A stretch of DNA of 64,000 nucleotides from an uncultured Clostridia bacterium (GTDB taxonomy: Bacteria; Bacillota; Clostridia; UBA1381; UMGS1253): contig CAKSHP010000004.1 in NCBI GenBank assembly GCA_934457145.1, forward strand, positions 1-64,000. The letters run 5' to 3'. This document shows positions 60,705-64,000 of this stretch, one piece after another; positions within the stretch are counted from its first letter, which is position 1; each line of letters opens with the position of its first letter. Below the pieces are notes generated by a model, which searched no databases, was not told the DNA's origin, and worked only from the letters and a program-made list of their open reading frames with translations. The translations under genes and the position numbers were made by a program.

Positions 60705-60733
60705 ATAATACCATTAATATAGCTTTGTGTCAA
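60705..60733 (-). promoter_or_regulatory. Sigma-A promoter of the lysine operon
   Basis: Minus-strand TTGACA (60728-60733), 17-bp spacer, TATTAT (60705-60710); transcription would begin at the base of riboswitch P1. Confidence 0.85.
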
Positions 60734-60891
60734 ATATTTTTTTTAAAAACAAATATTTTTTTCGTTATATTTATTTAAAAGAAAAAAAGGGTATTAAAAT
60801 TAACTAAAAAATAAAACTCTAAATACATACGATTGTAGAAAATATCGGAATTTATGTGTTATAAAATTTAACAAAACGGGAAAGCATATAT

Positions 60892-61083
60892 ATGAAAGCA
60901 ATGATAAAAAGATGCTTTTGCGTCCGTCCGGGGCAGATTGCGATTTTAAAGCTGAAAATTTTTGAAATCAAAAAGGCGGCGCGCGAAAATCTTCTTTTTT
61001 TTGTGCTGTGCAAAAGAAGACTTTTATTTATCAGTGTTTATGCCGGTGCACAGCGGCGGAAAGGAGATTTTTATGAATTATAA
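60892..61083 (+). CDS. Doubtful 63-residue ORF before spoVAD
   Basis: A short basic, hydrophobic-patched frame overlapping the start of spoVAD by 11 bases. No family recognised; not spoVAC, which would encode a longer multi-helix protein. GGGAAAG upstream is a weak site. It may be chance coding in the spoVAD leader. The gap 60734-60891 otherwise shows no clear promoter consensus. Confidence 0.2.
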   Translation: MKAMIKRCFCVRPGQIAILKLKIFEIKKAARENLLFFVLCKRRLLFISVYAGAQRRKGDFYEL

Positions 61084-62089
61084 AAAAATAAAAACGTCAA
61101 CAGTTTGTTTTGAAAATCCGCCGCTTATATTAAACAGCGCCGCTGTTGCGGGGACAAAAGAGGGCAAAGGCCCTTTAAAAAACTGCTATGATATGATTGC
61201 AGATGATGATTTGTGCGGTGAAAAAACATGGGAAAAAGCAGAAAGCAGACTCCAAAAATATGCGCTCTCGGCAGTTTTAAAAAAAGCAAATATGTCGGAA
61301 AAACAAATTGATTATATATTTGCGGGCGACTTATTAAATCAGTGCTGCGGAACACACTATGCGCAAAAGGAAAGCAATATATCATTTTTCGGACTGTACG
61401 GAGCGTGTTCGACAATGGCGCAAAGCCTGATACTTTCGGCAATGGCTGTGGACGGCGGATTTGCAAAATACTGCATTGCGCAAACGTCAAGCCATTTTTG
61501 CTCATCTGAAAAGCAATACAGATTTCCTTTAGAATACGGCGGACAAAGACCGCCCACGTCTCAGTGGACGGTGACCGGTTCGGGAGCGGCAATCGTGAGC
61601 GAAAACGGCGCGGGAAACTGCATAACTTATGCAACTGTCGGAAAAATTATTGATTTGGGAATAAACGATGCAAACAATATGGGAGCGGCAATGGCTCCCG
61701 CAGCGGCGGATACAATTGTGACTCATTTTAACGACACTGGAAGAACTCCCGATTACTATGACTTGATTTTAACGGGCGATCTTGCAAAGGTGGGCAGCGA
61801 TATAACCAAAAGTCTTGTTTTGCAAAACGGATATGATATTTCAAAAAATTATGACGATTGCGGAAATCTGGTTTTTTATAAAGAAAAACAGGACGTTCAC
61901 TCGGGCGCAAGCGGCTGCGGTTGCAGCGCAATAGTTTTGTGTTCGTATATTTTAAACCGCATGAATATGGGAGAGTTAAAAAGGGTGCTCTTTGTTGGAA
62001 CGGGAGCGCTTATGAGTCCTTTAAATCTTTTGCAGGGCGACAGCATACCGGCTATTGCCCATGCGGTGAGTATAGAGAAAATATGTTAA
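61073..62089 (+). CDS. spoVAD: Stage V sporulation protein AD
   Basis: 338-residue thiolase-fold protein of the SpoVA dipicolinate channel: FAGDLLNQ (about 80), LYGACSTMAQSLILSA (about 106-121, the Cys region) and QTSSHFCSSEKQYRFPLEYGG-type segment, plus GSDITKSL. SpoVAD binds Ca-dipicolinate. ATG 61073 follows AAAGGAG; a longer frame from 60962 lacks a site. spoVAE follows 17 bases downstream. spoVAC, normally directly upstream, is not here. Confidence 0.95.
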   Translation: MNYKKIKTSTVCFENPPLILNSAAVAGTKEGKGPLKNCYDMIADDDLCGEKTWEKAESRLQKYALSAVLKKANMSEKQIDYIFAGDLLNQCCGTHYAQKESNISFFGLYGACSTMAQSLILSAMAVDGGFAKYCIAQTSSHFCSSEKQYRFPLEYGGQRPPTSQWTVTGSGAAIVSENGAGNCITYATVGKIIDLGINDANNMGAAMAPAAADTIVTHFNDTGRTPDYYDLILTGDLAKVGSDITKSLVLQNGYDISKNYDDCGNLVFYKEKQDVHSGASGCGCSAIVLCSYILNRMNMGELKRVLFVGTGALMSPLNLLQGDSIPAIAHAVSIEKIC

Positions 62090-62106
62090 GCCGGAGGGTG
62101 TGAAAA

Positions 62107-62469
62107 ATGGATTTTTTTATGTATGTTAAGGCTTTTGCCGTAGGAGGAGCTATATGCGTTATAGGTCAGATTTTAATTGATTTAACAAAGCTTACTCCCG
62201 CAAGAATATTGGTTTGCTTTGTGTCGGCCGGAGTTATTTTAACGGTGTGCGGAGTTTATGAATATATAGCAGACTTTGCGGGTGCCGGGGCAACCGTTCC
62301 GATTGTCGGCTTTGGCTACACTTTGGGAAAGGGCGTTGTAAAGGGATTGCAGCAAAGCGGCATTTTGGGAGTGTTTACGGGCGGAGTGAGCGCAGCGGCG
62401 GGCGGTATTGCAGCGTCTGTAATTTTCGGATATATAATAGCTTTGATGTTCAGTCCGAAAGCAAAATAA
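62107..62469 (+). CDS. spoVAE: Stage V sporulation protein AE
   Basis: 120-residue membrane protein of the SpoVAC/SpoVAE family with about four helices, AFAVGGAICVIGQILID (about 9-25) and a Gly-rich GFGYTLGKGVVKGLQQSGILG segment in part (about 70-90). Part of the channel for dipicolinate uptake and release. CCGGAGGGTG precedes the ATG. Confidence 0.95.
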   Translation: MDFFMYVKAFAVGGAICVIGQILIDLTKLTPARILVCFVSAGVILTVCGVYEYIADFAGAGATVPIVGFGYTLGKGVVKGLQQSGILGVFTGGVSAAAGGIAASVIFGYIIALMFSPKAK

Positions 62470-62505
62470 TTAAATAAAGTATGAAAAGTACGAAAAGTTT
62501 TAAAG

Positions 62506-62546
62506 GGGCGCAAACAGTTTTATTTTGCTGTTTGCGCGCTTTTTTG
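62506..62546 (+). terminator. Intrinsic terminator after spoVAE
   Basis: GCGCAAACAG (62508-62517) and CTGTTTGCGC (62528-62537), followed by GCTTTTTT. Confidence 0.88.
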
Positions 62547-62610
62547 CATATAGATTTTGCATGCATATAAAGAAGAAATATAAAAAATATTAAAAAATTT
62601 TCTTATTTGA

Positions 62611-62639
62611 TTGATTTTTCTTATTATTTAATGTATAAT
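62611..62639 (+). promoter_or_regulatory. Promoter of the small-multidrug-export gene and metK
   Basis: TTGATT (62611-62616), 17-bp spacer, TATAAT (62634-62639). Confidence 0.7.
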
Positions 62640-62680
62640 ATTATACTGTAGGTAAAAAATTAAAAAATTGGAGTGTGGAT

Positions 62681-63193
62681 ATGGTAAATAATATTATCAG
62701 CTTTTTTCAAAACAGCTGTCCGCCCTGGCTTTGCATTTTTATTATTTCAATGATACCTATTGTTGAGCTGAGAGGCGCAATTCCGGTTGCAATGCTCGCT
62801 ATGGGGATGCCGTGGTACAGTGCGTTTCTGATTGCGGTTGCGGGAAATATTATACCGATACCGTTTATAATCTGGTTTATAAGACCTGTATTTAACTGGA
62901 TGAAAAAGTTTAAATTTTTTAAAGGTATTGTAGCGTGGCAGGAAAGAAAAATTGAAAAAGGCGCAGATAAGGTTATTAAAAACGTAAGGCTCGGGCTTTT
63001 TGCATTTGTTGCGGTTCCGCTGCCGGGAACAGGTGCATGGACGGGTTCCATGATAGCAAGTTTTTTAAATTTAAACAATAAAAAAGCCTTTTTGCCGGTT
63101 GCATGCGGAGTTATCATGGCAGGAGTTTTGATAACGGCAATCTGTATGCTTATTTTAAGCGGCGTAAAGGGACTTGAATGGATGATAGGATAA
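62681..63193 (+). CDS. Small multidrug export family membrane protein
   Basis: 170 residues, about four to five helices, of the COG2426/Sm_multidrug_ex family: [21 protein letters not shown] (split; about 23-43) and [18 protein letters not shown] (about 111-128). The family name is historical and transport function is not established. ATG 62681 is 7 bases after GGAG. It is probably co-transcribed with metK, whose start is 25 bases downstream. Confidence 0.85.
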   Translation: MVNNIISFFQNSCPPWLCIFIISMIPIVELRGAIPVAMLAMGMPWYSAFLIAVAGNIIPIPFIIWFIRPVFNWMKKFKFFKGIVAWQERKIEKGADKVIKNVRLGLFAFVAVPLPGTGAWTGSMIASFLNLNNKKAFLPVACGVIMAGVLITAICMLILSGVKGLEWMIG

Positions 63194-63218
63194 AATAAAG
63201 AAAAGGGGAATAATACAA

Positions 63219-64000
63219 ATGAGAAAATTGTTTACATCCGAATCGGTTACGGAAGGACATCCGGACAAAATATCGGATTTAATATCAGACGCAATACTCG
63301 ACGCGATTATAGCCAAAGATCCGATGGCGCGCGTTGCCTGTGAGGTGACGGTGACAACCGGTTTGGTTTTGGTTGTCGGCGAGATCAGCACGAGTGCGGA
63401 AGTTGATATTCAAAGCATCGTCAGAAAAACAATAAAAGACACGGGCTATGACAGGGCAAAATTCGGTTTTGACTGCGATACATGCGCTGTTATTACGGCG
63501 CTTGACAAGCAGTCGGCAGATATTGCGCTCGGAGTTGACAATTCTTTGGAAACAAAAGCCGGCGAAATGTCTATGGAAAACGGAGCGGGCGATCAGGGAA
63601 TGATGTTCGGTTATGCATGCAATGAAACGGACACATTAATGCCTATGCCGATTTATTACGCACATAAGCTTGCAAGAAAGCTTACAGAAGTAAGAAAAAA
63701 CGGCACTCTTTCATATCTTCGCCCGGACGGAAAAACTCAAGTAACCGTTGAATACGAAAACGATAAGCCACAAAGAATTGACACGGTTGTTGTTTCGAGC
63801 CAGCACAATGAAAAAACCGAACTTGAAACAATAAGAAAAGACATAATTGAAAAGGTTATAAAGCCTGTTTTGCCTTCAAATCTTATAGACGATAACACAA
63901 AGTATTATATAAATCCGACAGGAAGATTTGTTATCGGCGGTCCTCAGGGAGATTCGGGTCACACGGGAAGAAAACTGATAGTTGATACATACGGCGGAGT
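63219..64000 (+). CDS. metK: S-adenosylmethionine synthetase (partial, runs off the window)
   Basis: An open frame of 260 codons continues past the right edge. It begins [17 protein letters not shown], the MetK N-terminus with the ATP-binding GHPDK, then [14 protein letters not shown] (about 115-128), VVSSQHNEK and [17 protein letters not shown] (about 233-249), all canonical. It makes S-adenosylmethionine from methionine and ATP. AAAGGGG precedes ATG 63219. The last roughly 130 residues of a normal 390-residue enzyme are missing only because the window ends. No SAM riboswitch fits in the 25-base gap. Confidence 0.97.
   Translation, partial: MRKLFTSESVTEGHPDKISDLISDAILDAIIAKDPMARVACEVTVTTGLVLVVGEISTSAEVDIQSIVRKTIKDTGYDRAKFGFDCDTCAVITALDKQSADIALGVDNSLETKAGEMSMENGAGDQGMMFGYACNETDTLMPMPIYYAHKLARKLTEVRKNGTLSYLRPDGKTQVTVEYENDKPQRIDTVVVSSQHNEKTELETIRKDIIEKVIKPVLPSNLIDDNTKYYINPTGRFVIGGPQGDSGHTGRKLIVDTYGG

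Noticed and set aside
61125..61634. 169-codon open frame antisense to spoVAD
   Set aside because: SpoVAD motifs on the plus strand are unambiguous; the antisense frame is a shadow.
63194..63218. Possible SAM riboswitch before metK
   Set aside because: The gap is 25 bases and holds only a ribosome-binding site.

Overview
The window reads as chromosomal DNA of an AT-rich, endospore-forming Bacillota of the Clostridia type. The basis is a germination protease gene (gpr), a complete eight-gene spoIIIA operon, spoVAD/spoVAE, a gerA-type germinant receptor operon, addAB instead of recBCD, Asp23/Gls24 and YmfF/YmfH proteins, and a secretome of signal-peptide proteins carrying copper-amine-oxidase-N-like 'stalk' domains. 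Two recognisable glycosidases (GH30, GH10), a glycosidase-like barrel protein and several sugar-acting enzymes suggest a plant-polysaccharide or gut lifestyle. No insertion sequence, prophage, CRISPR array, rRNA or tRNA was seen. I cannot name a genus.

Layout. 1-13.3 kb: gpr, the M16 pair ymfF/ymfH, lgt, addB-addA, a membrane-anchored Pro/Thr-rich protein, yceD-rpmF. 13.3-15 kb: a small leftward membrane-protein operon (DUF2752, B-box/TM2, short membrane protein) divergent from an XRE regulator. 15-21.5 kb: two leftward sugar operons. One is an XRE-domain/sugar-kinase fusion with a murQ-like gene. The other holds a glycosidase-like barrel, a SIS isomerase-like protein, an orphan Gfo/Idh-C-like protein and a Gfo/Idh oxidoreductase. 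A YdcF gene follows. 21.6-28 kb: recN, trxA with an SLH/HtrA protease, a CLC antiporter (fluoride-type motifs), and a stalk-domain protein preceded by an unassigned structured RNA. 28-33.5 kb: spoIIIAA-AH behind a sigma-E-like promoter, then Asp23. 33.5-38.5 kb: copZ, an unknown membrane protein, GH30, and csoR-copA with a CsoR box.

38.5-49.8 kb: a Phe/Tyr-rich leader peptide and terminator ahead of DAHP synthase, a strongly promoted Gfo/Idh oxidoreductase, a short KdpD-like kinase with an OmpR-type regulator, a convergent Na/phosphate symporter, the ger operon in B-C-A order, and uppP. 49.9-60.7 kb: murA, a roughly 1,170-residue secreted multidomain protein, then a leftward lysine-riboswitch operon asd - GH10 xylanase - dapA - dapB - ACT protein. 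60.8-64 kb: spoVAD-spoVAE, a small-multidrug-export family gene, and metK running off the right edge.

Regulation is unusually legible. Many promoters have near-consensus sigma-A boxes with 17-bp spacing. Amino-acid biosynthesis is controlled by two attenuation devices: a translated aromatic leader for aroF and a lysine riboswitch for asd-dapAB. A third element at 27.8-28.05 kb has promoter, long hairpin, competing pairings and terminator, but I could not assign it to a family; it is the best candidate for something undescribed.
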